Shown here piece after piece: positions 15,678 through 23,518 of a DNA stretch of 28,562 bases (positions are counted from its first letter, which is position 1; every line of letters starts with the position of its first letter). The notes below the pieces were generated by a model. It was not told where the DNA came from. It did no database searches and saw only the letters and a list, made by a program, of their open reading frames with translations. The position numbers were made by a program, and so were the translations under genes. Source of the DNA: Deltaproteobacteria bacterium (GTDB taxonomy: Bacteria > Desulfobacterota_C > Deferrisomatia > Deferrisomatales > JACRMM01); assembly GCA_016218905.1 (NCBI GenBank), contig JACRCS010000261.1, positions 1 through 28,562 on the forward strand, in the 5' to 3' direction.

Positions 15678-16274
15678 TCAGCGGAGGCGCCGGCGCTCGG
15701 TCCCTCTGCGGCCCTCACCCCGCGAAGGCGCTTCGGCGGGCCTCCGGATCAGGGAGATGTGGACCACCTTGAGGCCCCGATCGCCTCTGTCGTCCCGTTC
15801 CAGAGGGAGAATCCCGACCCAGTACCAGAGCGCCTCGGTTCCGCTCGCGGAGAGGCCCTTCTCCAGCTCGTGGGGCTTCAGGTCGTTCTCGGTGCCCGAG
15901 AGGACCATCTCGGGCCAGCGCTCGTCGGTCGGCCAGAAGTTGACGAAGAAGCTCGCCTCGCCGGCCACCGCCCGCCGTTTGACCTCCACCTCGGCGGCCG
16001 AGCCGAGCGCCTTCAGCAGTTCGAGCGCGTTCGGCGGGGAAGGGTCGCGGTCGAACGAGTTGGCCGCTGCGATGACTTGGGGGCGGTGGTCGTAGAAGGG
16101 CAGGAAACTGCGCTTCTCCTCCGACCCCATGCTGTACCGGATGCAGACGACCTCGCGCCCGTCTCGCATGACGGAAAAACCGGTAAAGATGGATTCCAGG
16201 AAGGATTCCGGGAGGGAGATTGCGGTCGGGATGCGGTCTTTGAGGACTGGGGCCTTCTGAATGCTTTTCTTCAT
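15678..16274 (-). CDS. Conserved-looking hypothetical protein
   Basis: Not recognised. From ATG 16274 it encodes 198 residues (MKKSIQKAPVLKDRIPTAIS...), soluble, mixed alpha/beta, without a signal peptide or membrane segment. An acidic and aromatic middle (SFFVNFWPTDERWPEMVLSG) and an amphipathic FDRDPSPPNALELLKAL stand out. The tail is very basic (RRGTERRRLR), which could bind nucleic acid or be unstructured. An AAGGAGG sequence lies 14 bases before the chosen ATG, longer than usual, so the start may be wrong. The frame stays open upstream to a TTG at 16358. It is divergent from glpK, with about 110 bp between the starts that must hold both promoters. Codon use is like its neighbours. Confidence 0.6.
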   Translation of the reverse strand: MKKSIQKAPVLKDRIPTAISLPESFLESIFTGFSVMRDGREVVCIRYSMGSEEKRSFLPFYDHRPQVIAAANSFDRDPSPPNALELLKALGSAAEVEVKRRAVAGEASFFVNFWPTDERWPEMVLSGTENDLKPHELEKGLSASGTEALWYWVGILPLERDDRGDRGLKVVHISLIRRPAEAPSRGEGRRGTERRRLR

Positions 16275-16387
16275 GGCAAGCTCGACGACCTCCTTGACAG
16301 AGCTTTGCCCCCGCCGAGACAGTATCGCATGATCGTATACCGGCTCGGAAGAGCGCAACAGGGATCAGCGCGGTCAAGGGAGGTGCG

Positions 16388-17893
16388 ATGTCCAAGTACG
16401 TTGCCGCGATCGATCAGGGCACGACGAGTACCCGCTGCATGCTCTTCGACCGGGCAGGCAGAGTGGCCGCCTCGTCCCAACTCGAGCACGGGCAGCTCTA
16501 CCCCCGGCCGGGCTGGGTCGAGCACGATCCGCTGGAGATTTGGGAGCGCACCTGCCGGACGGTCCGCGCCGCTTTGGAGACCGCCGGCGCCCGGAGCGCG
16601 GAGATCGCGGCCGTCGGCGTGGCGAACCAGCGGGAGACGACGGTCGTCTGGAACCGGAGGAGCGGCAAGCCCTACCACAACGCGATCGTCTGGCAGGACA
16701 CGCGAACGGACGCGCTCTGCCGCGAGCTCGCAGCCAGCGAAGGGCTGGACCGCTTCCGGCCCCGGGTCGGCCTGCCGCTCTCGACCTACTTCTCGGGGCC
16801 GAAGATCCGCTGGCTCCTCGACCGTATCGGATCGCTGCGGGAGGAGGCGGAGCGCGGGGACGCCCTCTTCGGCACGATCGACTCCTGGCTCATCTGGAAT
16901 CTCACCGGCGGCCCCGGAGGGGGGACGCACTCCACGGATCCGACGAACGCCTCCCGTACCCTGCTGATGAGGCTCGAGGGTAGCTGGGACGAGGAGATCG
17001 CCGAGGCGATGGGCGTTCCCCTCGCGATGCTTCCCGCAATCCGGCCGTCGAGCTCCCCTGAACCGTACGGCCTGACGGAGAAGGACGGTCCTTTCGGAGG
17101 CCGGGTCCCCGTGTGCGGCGCGTTGGGAGACCAACAGGCGGCGGCTGTGGGCCAGGTCTGTTTCCAGCCGGGCGAGGCGAAGAACACCTACGGTACGGGC
17201 TGCTTCCTTCTTCTCAACACGGGTACCCGGCCCGTCGCCTCAACGCACGGGCTCCTCACGACCCCTTGCTACCAGTTCGGCTCCGACCCGATCGTCTACG
17301 CGCTCGAGGGTTCCGTGGCCATCGCCGGCGCACTCGTCCAGTGGCTTCGGGATGACCTCGGCCTGATCCGCACCTCGGCCGAAGTGGAGTCGCTCGCGCG
17401 GACGGTCGAGGACAACGGCGGCGTCTACTTCGTCCCGGCCTTCTCCGGCCTCTTCGCCCCGTACTGGCGAAGCGACGCCCGGGGCGCGATTCTCGGGCTC
17501 ACCCGGTACGCGGGCAAGGGTCACCTTGCCCGGGCGGCGCTCGAAGCGACCGCGTACCAGACGAGAGACATACTCGAGGCGATGCGGGCGGACTCGGGAG
17601 TCGAGCTCGCGGCGCTCAAGGTGGACGGCGGCATGGTGGAGAACGACTTGTTGATGCAGCTCCAGGCCGACGTGCTCGCGGTGCCTGTGGTCCGACCGGT
17701 CCTGGCGGAGACGACCGCGCTCGGGGCTGCCTACGCGGCGGGGCTCGCCGTGGGGTTCTGGAGCGGAATCGAAGAGCTCCGCGGGAAGTGGCGCGCTGGA
17801 AAGACGTGGACGCCCACTGGCACGGAAGAAGCGCGAGCCGAAGGCTTCGCCCGCTGGAAGAAGGCGGTGTCGAGGACGCTGGATTGGGTCTGA
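16388..17893 (+). CDS. glpK: Glycerol kinase
   Basis: GlpK phosphorylates glycerol to sn-glycerol-3-phosphate with ATP, feeding lipid synthesis or glycolysis. The 501-residue FGGY-family protein starts with [16 protein letters not shown] (phosphate-binding). It continues with [51 protein letters not shown] and [14 protein letters not shown]. The second FGGY signature region reads [20 protein letters not shown], then [22 protein letters not shown] 16388 has GGGAGGTG just upstream. No glpF or glpD lies next to it. The gene converges on the CoA ligase gene and ends just before a heptamer hairpin at 17899-17954. Confidence 0.97.
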   Translation: MSKYVAAIDQGTTSTRCMLFDRAGRVAASSQLEHGQLYPRPGWVEHDPLEIWERTCRTVRAALETAGARSAEIAAVGVANQRETTVVWNRRSGKPYHNAIVWQDTRTDALCRELAASEGLDRFRPRVGLPLSTYFSGPKIRWLLDRIGSLREEAERGDALFGTIDSWLIWNLTGGPGGGTHSTDPTNASRTLLMRLEGSWDEEIAEAMGVPLAMLPAIRPSSSPEPYGLTEKDGPFGGRVPVCGALGDQQAAAVGQVCFQPGEAKNTYGTGCFLLLNTGTRPVASTHGLLTTPCYQFGSDPIVYALEGSVAIAGALVQWLRDDLGLIRTSAEVESLARTVEDNGGVYFVPAFSGLFAPYWRSDARGAILGLTRYAGKGHLARAALEATAYQTRDILEAMRADSGVELAALKVDGGMVENDLLMQLQADVLAVPVVRPVLAETTALGAAYAAGLAVGFWSGIEELRGKWRAGKTWTPTGTEEARAEGFARWKKAVSRTLDWV

Positions 17894-17898
17894 GAGCG

Positions 17899-17954
17899 GT
17901 TGTCGGTCGTCGGTTCTCGGTCGTCGGTTGAACCGAAAACCGAAAACCGACAAC
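17899..17954. repeat. Inverted heptamer arrays between convergent glpK and paaK-type genes
   Basis: Bases 17903-17930 are four 7-bp units (TCGGTCG, TCGGTTC, TCGGTCG, TCGGTTG). Bases 17933-17953 are three inverted units (CCGAAAA twice, CCGACAA). The arms 17899-17920 and 17933-17954 pair over 22 bp with three mismatches. The element fills almost the whole 68-bp gap between the two stop codons and may double as a two-way terminator. Confidence 0.78.
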
Positions 17955-17961
17955 GGACGCG

Positions 17962-19260
17962 TCAGCGTCGTTCGTCTACCACCCTCTTCGCCTTCCCTTC
18001 GGACCGGGCGACGGTCTGCGGGGGGACCAGCGTGACGTCGATCCGGAAGCCGATCAGGTCCTTGAGCCTCGCCTCGATCCGCTTCTTCGCGTCGGCCAGC
18101 GAGCGCTCCGTTCTCGCGGCCCAGAAGGCGGGCTCCGCCTCGACTTCGACCGCGACCTGGGTCCGGCGGTTCTCCTCCCGGAGCCGGATCAGGTAGTGGG
18201 GCGCGGCCTCGTCGAACGCCAGGAGGACGGCTTCGACCTGGGAGGGGAAGAAGTTCACGCCGCCGATGATCAGCATGTCGTCGCTGCGGCCCAGGATGGG
18301 ACCGTGGCGGGCGAGCGTCCGGCCGCAGGCGCACGGCTCGGTGGTGAGGAAGGAGATGTCCCTCGTCCGGTATCTCAGGAGCGGCGAGGCCTCTTTGGCG
18401 AGGCTCGTGAAGACGAGTTCGCCGCGGCTTCCTTCCGGCAGCGGTTCGCCCGACTCGGGATCGATGATCTCCGGGTAGAAGAAGTCCTCGTTCAGATGAT
18501 AGCCACTCTGGTGGGGGCACTCGATGGAGACGCCGGGACCGCCGAGCTCGGTCAGGCCGTAGTCCCGGGCCACCCGGATTCCGAGGCGGTCCTGGATTTC
18601 GTCGCGCAGGGGGTCGGACATGGGCTCCGCGCCGTGGATGCCGAGCCGGAGCGAGAGGTCGCCCTTCTTCAGCCCCAGCTCCTCGAGCTTCTCCGCGATC
18701 ACCACGGCGTAGGAGGGCGTGCAGTGGAGGACCGTCGTCCCCAGGTCCTGCATCATTACGATCTGCCGTTCCGTCTGCCCCGAGCTGGTGGGGATCACCG
18801 TGGCGCCCACGCTCTCGGCACCCCGGTGGTGGCCGAAGGCGCCGGTGAAGAGGGAGTAGCGGAAGGCAATCTGGCACACGTCCGAGGACTCGACCCCGGC
18901 GATCCGGAGGAGCCGGCCGGCGCAGCCGATCCAGTTGTCCAGGTCCCGCCGGGTGTAGAAGACGTTGATGGGTTTCCCGGTCGTGCCGGAGGAGGAGTGG
19001 ACCCGGACCGTCTCCCTGCGGTCGACGGCCAGGAGCCCGTTGGGGTAGTGGGCGCTGATGTCGGCCTTCTTCGTGAAAGGAAGCAGCCGCACGTCCTCGA
19101 TGGAGCGCACGTCCTCGGGCCGGACGCCGCGGGCGTCGAGCGCGTCCCGGTAGAAGGGGATCCGTTCGTAGGCGTGGCGCACCTGGGCCCGGAGCCGCTC
19201 GGACTGTACCGCGACCATCTCGTCCCGGGACATCCGCTCGGCGTTCTCGAACGTGCTCAT
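17962..19260 (-). CDS. Phenylacetate-CoA ligase family protein (PaaK-type)
   Basis: An adenylate-forming enzyme that would make the CoA thioester of an aromatic or other carboxylic acid with ATP. The 432-residue length is that of PaaK. Motifs are HAYERIPFYRDALDARGV, VHSSSGTTGKPINVFYTRRD (ATP-binding loop), CTPSYAVVIAEKLEELG, GIHGAEPMSDPLRDEI, DYGLTELGGPGVSIEC and LRYRTRDISFL. They are followed by GRSDDMLIIGGVNFFPSQVE and the C-terminal EGKAKRVVDERR with a catalytic-type Lys. Its ATG (19260) overlaps the stop of the oxidoreductase in ATGA, with GGAGGAG directly upstream, so translation is coupled. The neighbour suggests the CoA thioester is the oxidoreductase substrate or product. Phenylacetate itself is only one candidate, because family members act on several aryl acids. 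Confidence 0.9.
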   Translation of the reverse strand: MSTFENAERMSRDEMVAVQSERLRAQVRHAYERIPFYRDALDARGVRPEDVRSIEDVRLLPFTKKADISAHYPNGLLAVDRRETVRVHSSSGTTGKPINVFYTRRDLDNWIGCAGRLLRIAGVESSDVCQIAFRYSLFTGAFGHHRGAESVGATVIPTSSGQTERQIVMMQDLGTTVLHCTPSYAVVIAEKLEELGLKKGDLSLRLGIHGAEPMSDPLRDEIQDRLGIRVARDYGLTELGGPGVSIECPHQSGYHLNEDFFYPEIIDPESGEPLPEGSRGELVFTSLAKEASPLLRYRTRDISFLTTEPCACGRTLARHGPILGRSDDMLIIGGVNFFPSQVEAVLLAFDEAAPHYLIRLREENRRTQVAVEVEAEPAFWAARTERSLADAKKRIEARLKDLIGFRIDVTLVPPQTVARSEGKAKRVVDERR

Positions 19261-19931
19261 CGGTTCTCCTCCAACTCGATGCAGTGGGCAAGGCAGACGT
19301 TGTCGGCGCACGCCGGGAGCAGGCCGTTGTCGATCCGGTGGTGGCAGAGGTTGCACTTCCGCGCGACCCCGGAGGACTCGTCGAAGGCGATCGCGCCGTA
19401 GGGGCACGCCTCGAGGCACGCCCGGCAGCCCTCGCAGGCCTCGTGGTCGAGGATCACGAGGCCGTCCGGCCGCTTCCAGACGGCACCGGCGGAGCACGCG
19501 TCGGCGCACGCCGGCGCCTCGCAGTGCGCGCAGCGCTTCGGGACGAACTCGAAGTGCCACCTGCCCCCCGCGAGCCGCGGCCCGTCCTCCTCCACGCGGA
19601 TCAGCTTCACCCCGTCGGGCGGCCGGTTCTCCTGCTTGCAGGCCGCCTCACAGGTCTTGCAGCCCCAACAGAGCCCTTGCGCGATGCGCAAGGAGTAACG
19701 CGTCGAGCCCACGATGGGCTCGGATCGCGGAGCGCAGGAGGCGCGGGAGCGATCAGGGCCCAGGATGGGTTCGGATCGCGGAGCGCAGGAGGCGCGGGAG
19801 CGATCACCGGCTTCCGCGTGACGCGCGGAGTCGAGGAGAGGGGCCCGCCCGGGAGCCGGGTACCTAGAGGCGTCCGACGGCAATCGAGGTTCCGAGTCGG
19901 CAGTCATCTGCGGCAACTGGTCACGTGTCAC
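19257..19931 (-). CDS. Fe-S electron-transfer subunit read from an internal GTG (alternative start)
   Basis: This 224-residue product may be made separately from the large fused frame. A consensus AAGGAGG (19943-19937) lies five bases before GTG 19931, where a second subunit gene would be expected to begin. The mature part (RIAQGLCWGCKTCEAACKQE onward) has the four-cluster layout of DmsB/PsrB/PadC-type subunits. The first 75 residues are made mostly of repeat-encoded sequence and have no family match. No stop codon separates it from the catalytic part, so both a fusion protein and a free subunit are possible. Confidence 0.45.
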   Translation of the reverse strand: MTRDQLPQMTADSEPRLPSDASRYPAPGRAPLLDSARHAEAGDRSRASCAPRSEPILGPDRSRASCAPRSEPIVGSTRYSLRIAQGLCWGCKTCEAACKQENRPPDGVKLIRVEEDGPRLAGGRWHFEFVPKRCAHCEAPACADACSAGAVWKRPDGLVILDHEACEGCRACLEACPYGAIAFDESSGVARKCNLCHHRIDNGLLPACADNVCLAHCIELEENR

Positions 19932-22097
19932 GCGGTCCTCCTTGTCACGGCATCCGGCCTCGGGCCGGATGCGGCACAGCAGTGTCCGGATGCTCGTTGC
20001 GCCCATGGCGGGGTCGCAGTGCTCGTAGGCGTTGTCGATGAGCAGATTCACGTTCGACTCGTCCCAACCGAGCCCTTTGCCCTTCTTCTCGGGAAACCAC
20101 CAGGCGTGCTGGGCGGCGACGACGTCGGGCCGGAGCCCTTCCGTCAGCTTCGCCCGCTGGCGGATCCTATCGCGCTTCGTCTCGATGACCACCCACTCTC
20201 CGTCCCGGATGCCTTCTTTTGCAGCGGTCTCGGGGTGGATCTCGACCACCGGGTCCCGGTGGAGCTCCCGCGTCCAGGGGAGTTGACGGTTCTCGCCGTG
20301 AAAGAAGCCGGGCTGCCGCGCCCCCGTGATCAGGATGTAGGGGAACTCGGAGAGGAGCTCCGGCGCGCTCTCGGGGCTCTCGGGGTTCTCCCGGAACTGC
20401 GGCAGGGGATCATAGCCCCACTTCTCCAGGAGCGTCGAGGCGAGCTCGAACTTGCGCGTCGGGGTGGAGAAGCCGTTCTCCTCGTACTTCCGGTACCGGA
20501 CCTCCCCCCTCATCCGGTCCTGCTCCTTGAACTCCTGCCACGTGAGCCCCATCGGCTCCAGGATGTGGTCGAGTCCGCCTTCGAACGTGGACCACCAGTG
20601 CTCCCCTTGGCCGACCCGGTGGGCGAGATCGTTGAGGATCTCGTGGTCGGAGCGGCACTCCCCGATCTGAACGACTTTGCGGCGCGTCAGGACCCAGCCG
20701 TGCCGCTTCCAGAAGTCGCCCAGATAGTCCATCTCGAGCCACGTCGCCGCCGGGAGGACGACGTCGGCCAATTCGGCGGTGGGGGTGAGGAAGAAGTCCG
20801 CGACCGCCAGAAAGTCGACCTTCTCCAGCGCCCGCCGGATCTCCCGCCCGTTGGCGCGGCTCACGAGGGGGTTCGAGCTGATCAGGAAGAGGAGCTTTAC
20901 GGGGTAGGGCTCTTCGGTGAGGATGGCCTCCCAAACGTACTTGGGGTTGATGATCGCGAAGTTGCCCGCGAGCCGGAACCGCTCGCCGCCGAGCCGCTTC
21001 GCCGCCTGCTCCTTGGGCAGCGCCTTGTGGGCGCCGAACTCCGCGACGTTCCGGATCTTCGGCGGCTTGAAGAGGACCTGGCCGCCCGGCACGTCGATGT
21101 TCCCCGTGATCCCCATGAGGGCGAGGAGGGCGCGGTTGTTGTCCGCGCAGGTGACCTGCTGCTCGATGGCGACGCCCCACTGGATGACGCCCGGCTTGAC
21201 GGTCGCGTAGAGGCGCGCCGCCTCGGCAATCTTCTCCCGGGGGACGCGGGTGATCCGCTCCACCCGGTCCAGCGGGTACTCCCCGGCGCGGCGGACGAAC
21301 GCCTCCCAGCCGTGGACGTGCTTCTCGACGAACTCCCGGTCGAAGAGGCCCTCCTCCACAATCACGTTCGCCATGCCCAGCGCCAGGGCAGTGTCCGTGC
21401 CGGGTCTCAACTGGAGCCAGACGTCGGCCCGCGCCGCAGCCCGGGTCAGGCGCGGGTCGACGACGATGAGCTTCGCGCCCGCGTTGAGGGCCTGGGAGAA
21501 GGACTCGCCCTTGTAGCAGTCCGGATTCGAGATGACGACGTTGTTCCCCCAGACGACGATGCACTTGGGGAAGTTTTCGTAATCGGCGATCGGGTTCGAG
21601 CCGCAGGTGAGGATCGTCGTGGCGATGCGAGGGCCGTAGCAGAAGTGGCCTGCCGTGAGGACGTTGGGGCTTCCGAAGAGGTTGGCGAAGCGGTAGATGA
21701 CCGCCTCGTTCTCGCGCCCCGTCCCGTAGCCGAGCACCACGGATTCGGCCCCGTGTTCGGCCCGGTAGCGGAGCATCCGCTCGGCGATCGTGTCGAGGGC
21801 CTCGTCCCAGGAGATCCGCTCCCAGCGGCCGCTGCCCCTGGGTCCGACCCGCTTGACCGGGTGCGTGAGACGGTCCGGGTGGTAGACGAGCTGGGTCGAC
21901 GCGATCCCCTTGCTGCAGAGTGTGCCGTGGTTGATGGGGCAGTCGGGATCCCCCGCGATCTTCGCCACCTGCCCGTCCTTCACGTACACGAGCACGCCGC
22001 AGCCGCCGTGGCACATGCGGCAGTGGCTCTTCACGACCGAGTCGAAGCCGTAGACCGCCATCTCTCTGGGAACGTTCGAGTACGGGAACGGGGGCAT
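19257..22097 (-). CDS. Molybdopterin oxidoreductase fused in frame to a DmsB-like four-cluster Fe-S domain
   Basis: This continuous 946-codon frame joins what are normally two subunits. Residues 1 to about 720 are a bis-MGD catalytic subunit. It opens with a 4Fe-4S site (CRMCHGGCGVLVYVKDG, then DPDCPINHGTLCSKG), GSGRWERISWDEALDTIAERM, and HFCYGPR with a probable Mo/W-ligand Cys. Then come VVWGNNVVISNPD, LIVVDPRLTRAAARAD and, near the end, ITGARQPGFFHGENRQLP. Residues about 806-946 carry four cysteine clusters (CWGCKTCEAACKQEN, CAHCEAPACADACSAGAV, CEGCRACLEACPYGAI, CNLCHHR with later Cys). The joint contains a hairpin, an internal ribosome-binding site with GTG, and two in-frame 51-bp repeats. 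No twin-arginine signal or NrfD-type membrane subunit is seen. PadB/PadC of phenylacetyl-CoA oxidation is a candidate relative because of the CoA ligase; acetylene hydratase-like enzymes are an alternative. Confidence 0.88.
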   Translation of the reverse strand: MPPFPYSNVPREMAVYGFDSVVKSHCRMCHGGCGVLVYVKDGQVAKIAGDPDCPINHGTLCSKGIASTQLVYHPDRLTHPVKRVGPRGSGRWERISWDEALDTIAERMLRYRAEHGAESVVLGYGTGRENEAVIYRFANLFGSPNVLTAGHFCYGPRIATTILTCGSNPIADYENFPKCIVVWGNNVVISNPDCYKGESFSQALNAGAKLIVVDPRLTRAAARADVWLQLRPGTDTALALGMANVIVEEGLFDREFVEKHVHGWEAFVRRAGEYPLDRVERITRVPREKIAEAARLYATVKPGVIQWGVAIEQQVTCADNNRALLALMGITGNIDVPGGQVLFKPPKIRNVAEFGAHKALPKEQAAKRLGGERFRLAGNFAIINPKYVWEAILTEEPYPVKLLFLISSNPLVSRANGREIRRALEKVDFLAVADFFLTPTAELADVVLPAATWLEMDYLGDFWKRHGWVLTRRKVVQIGECRSDHEILNDLAHRVGQGEHWWSTFEGGLDHILEPMGLTWQEFKEQDRMRGEVRYRKYEENGFSTPTRKFELASTLLEKWGYDPLPQFRENPESPESAPELLSEFPYILITGARQPGFFHGENRQLPWTRELHRDPVVEIHPETAAKEGIRDGEWVVIETKRDRIRQRAKLTEGLRPDVVAAQHAWWFPEKKGKGLGWDESNVNLLIDNAYEHCDPAMGATSIRTLLCRIRPEAGCRDKEDRVTRDQLPQMTADSEPRLPSDASRYPAPGRAPLLDSARHAEAGDRSRASCAPRSEPILGPDRSRASCAPRSEPIVGSTRYSLRIAQGLCWGCKTCEAACKQENRPPDGVKLIRVEEDGPRLAGGRWHFEFVPKRCAHCEAPACADACSAGAVWKRPDGLVILDHEACEGCRACLEACPYGAIAFDESSGVARKCNLCHHRIDNGLLPACADNVCLAHCIELEENR
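19704..19805 (-). repeat. Two tandem 51-bp units in frame before the Fe-S domain
   Basis: Copies at 19755-19805 and 19704-19754 encode DRSRASCAPRSEPILGP and DRSRASCAPRSEPIVGS. They match the single unit in rmlB (98-148) at about 51 of 59 aligned bases including flank, in the same frame. As in rmlB, they are followed by STRY. The doublet sits just before the first cysteine cluster. Confidence 0.85.
19929..19943 (-). promoter_or_regulatory. Internal ribosome-binding site and GTG start for the Fe-S part
   Basis: AAGGAGG at 19943-19937, five-base spacer, GTG at 19931-19929, in frame with the downstream Fe-S domain. The same bases include two heptamer units (19920-19933, GTCACGT and GTCACGC on the plus strand). 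Confidence 0.6.
19950..19972 (-). other. Perfect hairpin at the catalytic/Fe-S junction
   Basis: GCATCCGGCC (19950-19959) and GGCCGGATGC (19963-19972) form a 10-bp perfect stem with a 3-base loop. It lies inside the open frame, just upstream of the internal start. No T-run follows. It could slow ribosomes, act as an RNA-processing site between the two parts, or be a remnant of a palindromic insert. Confidence 0.6.
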
Positions 22098-22118
22098 GGA
22101 GTCCTCTACACGAAGAGC

Positions 22119-22460
22119 CGTGACGCGTGACCTGTGATGCGTGACAGGAGCACGCACTGCCACGGACGAGCACGGACGACAGGCACGGACAAACACGGAA
22201 GTGCCCCCGTCCGTGGGAGCGGCTTCCAAGCCGCGATGCTTTTCCCGGTCGGCCTTCCGGCCGAGATCGTGGTCTGGAGACCACTCCCACAGGATGCCGA
22301 GCCTCGGGCAAGTACCCCCGTCCGTGGGAGCGGCTTCCAAGCCGCGATGCTTTTCCCGGTCGGCCTGCGGCCGTGATCGTGGTCTGGAGACCACTCCCAT
22401 AAGGCCCACCGACACACCCGGTCCGTGTTCGCCCGTGAAGGTCCGTGCTAGTCCGTGTGA
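22119..22460. repeat. Composite repeat region: heptamers, inverted 10-bp arrays, 111-bp tandem cloverleaf units
   Basis: This fills the gap between the oxidoreductase and iclR. It contains 22119-22146, four 7-bp units near CGTGACG; 22161-22198, units of CACGGACGAG type with a 10-bp period; 22204-22314 and 22315-22401, a full and a partial copy of a 111-bp repeat; and 22421-22460, four 10-bp units of GTCCGTG type, the inverse of the left array. Each 111-bp copy has an outer stem GTGGGAG/CTCCCAC (last base changed in copy 2) enclosing GCGGCTT/AAGCCGC, CGGCC/GGCCG and GTGGTCT/AGACCAC. The iclR stop codon lies in the third right-hand 10-bp unit. No gene is seen here. Confidence 0.85.
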
Positions 22461-23314
22461 CGCGGCCCCGACCTTCCGTAAATCCGCTCCAGTGTCGGGC
22501 CGAGGAGCGAGCTGATCTCCCGGGCCACCGCTGCGGCCCGTTCTCCATAGCCCTCCGCCGACGTGGGCGGGAAGGTGCCGAGGATCACGATGCATCCCAC
22601 CGGTCGCGATCGGGAGCCGAGGATGGGCGCGCTCACGGCCTGGATGCCGGCCTGCATCACGCCGACGTCCACGCCGTAGCCCCTCTCCCGAACCCTCTCG
22701 AGCTCTTTCCGCACGAGCTCGAGGTCAGGCTCTCCCGCCGCGTCGCCGAGGAAGAGGAGCTCGGAATCCTCGAGCAGCCGCTCTCTCTCTTCAGCCGGCA
22801 GAAACGCGAGGATCGTCTTGCCGTGGGCGCCCCACGTGAGCGGGTACCGCTGGCCCACGCGGATCGTGATGCCGATGCCGGCGCTCGCCTCCTCTTTGGC
22901 CGCGACGAAGAGCCGCTCGCCGTTCACGATACCGAGTAGGGCCGTACTTTGCGTTGCGGCGACGAGCTCGGACAGGTAGGGTTTCGCTGCGCGGCCAAGG
23001 TCCGTCTTGTCGAGCGCGGCCCGCGACAGGAAGAGGAGCCCCAGCCCGAGGGAGTAGGCCTTCGTATCGGCGTCCCGGACCACCAGCCCCGCGTCCATGA
23101 GCGTATTGAGGATCGCGTAACCCTTGCTCTTGTGGATGCCCACCGCCGCGCAGATCTCGGTCAGAGAGAGCTCGGGGCGGGAGCTCTCCGCGAGCTGGAA
23201 CAGGATCCGCGACGCCTGCTCGACCGCGGGAACGAGGCTGCCGTACGCCGGCTTGCGGGGTTCCGAGCCGGTAGGCGGGAGGCGCTCGGTTTTGTGTGCA
23301 GAACTCTGTTTCAT
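22448..23314 (-). CDS. IclR-family transcriptional regulator
   Basis: The 288-residue protein has an N-terminal winged helix-turn-helix at residues about 28-90 ([51 protein letters not shown]). The C-terminal IclR effector domain has [43 protein letters not shown] and [12 protein letters not shown], where small organic acids or CoA-pathway intermediates usually bind. ATG 23314 is the first codon with a standard N-terminus; the frame is open far upstream without homology. It lies on the same strand just upstream of the oxidoreductase and CoA ligase genes, so it is the likely local regulator, a common arrangement for aromatic-acid pathways. Its last residues (RHTD) are encoded by the repeat region. 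Confidence 0.92.
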   Translation of the reverse strand: MKQSSAHKTERLPPTGSEPRKPAYGSLVPAVEQASRILFQLAESSRPELSLTEICAAVGIHKSKGYAILNTLMDAGLVVRDADTKAYSLGLGLLFLSRAALDKTDLGRAAKPYLSELVAATQSTALLGIVNGERLFVAAKEEASAGIGITIRVGQRYPLTWGAHGKTILAFLPAEERERLLEDSELLFLGDAAGEPDLELVRKELERVRERGYGVDVGVMQAGIQAVSAPILGSRSRPVGCIVILGTFPPTSAEGYGERAAAVAREISSLLGPTLERIYGRSGPRHTD

Positions 23315-23518
23315 GGAGAGAACACCATGCCAGCGCCGGGCGGGGCGTGTCAAGGGCGGTGTGGCGGTGCGAGGGCCATGATGCGGGATAATGGGATCTT
23401 GGGCGCTTTGACGGACCTCGGCACGGAACGTGCTGGTCGTGCTGGTGACGAATTCGCCCCGCCGAGCATCCAAATACTTGAGCGCTCTCGTTCGACATCT
23501 CGTCTGAAGGGTCCCACC

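Noticed and set aside
19284..22130. Very long open frame on the plus strand opposite the oxidoreductase
   Set aside because: It is antisense to a gene with clear cofactor motifs. Its residues show no domain, and long antisense frames are expected at this GC content. The same applies to the minus-strand frames over 889-2814, 4995-6380 and 24541-25980.
22204..22401. CRISPR-like array
   Set aside because: There are only two copies (one partial), they are adjacent without unique spacers, and the internal hairpins are those of a palindromic repeat. No cas gene is nearby.
22098..22595. Long in-frame N-terminal extension of the molybdopterin oxidoreductase through the repeat region
   Set aside because: The extension is translated tandem repeat and antisense iclR sequence with no family match. 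ATG 22097 gives the normal start shortly before the first Fe-S cysteines. The 111-bp period, a multiple of three, explains why the frame stays open.
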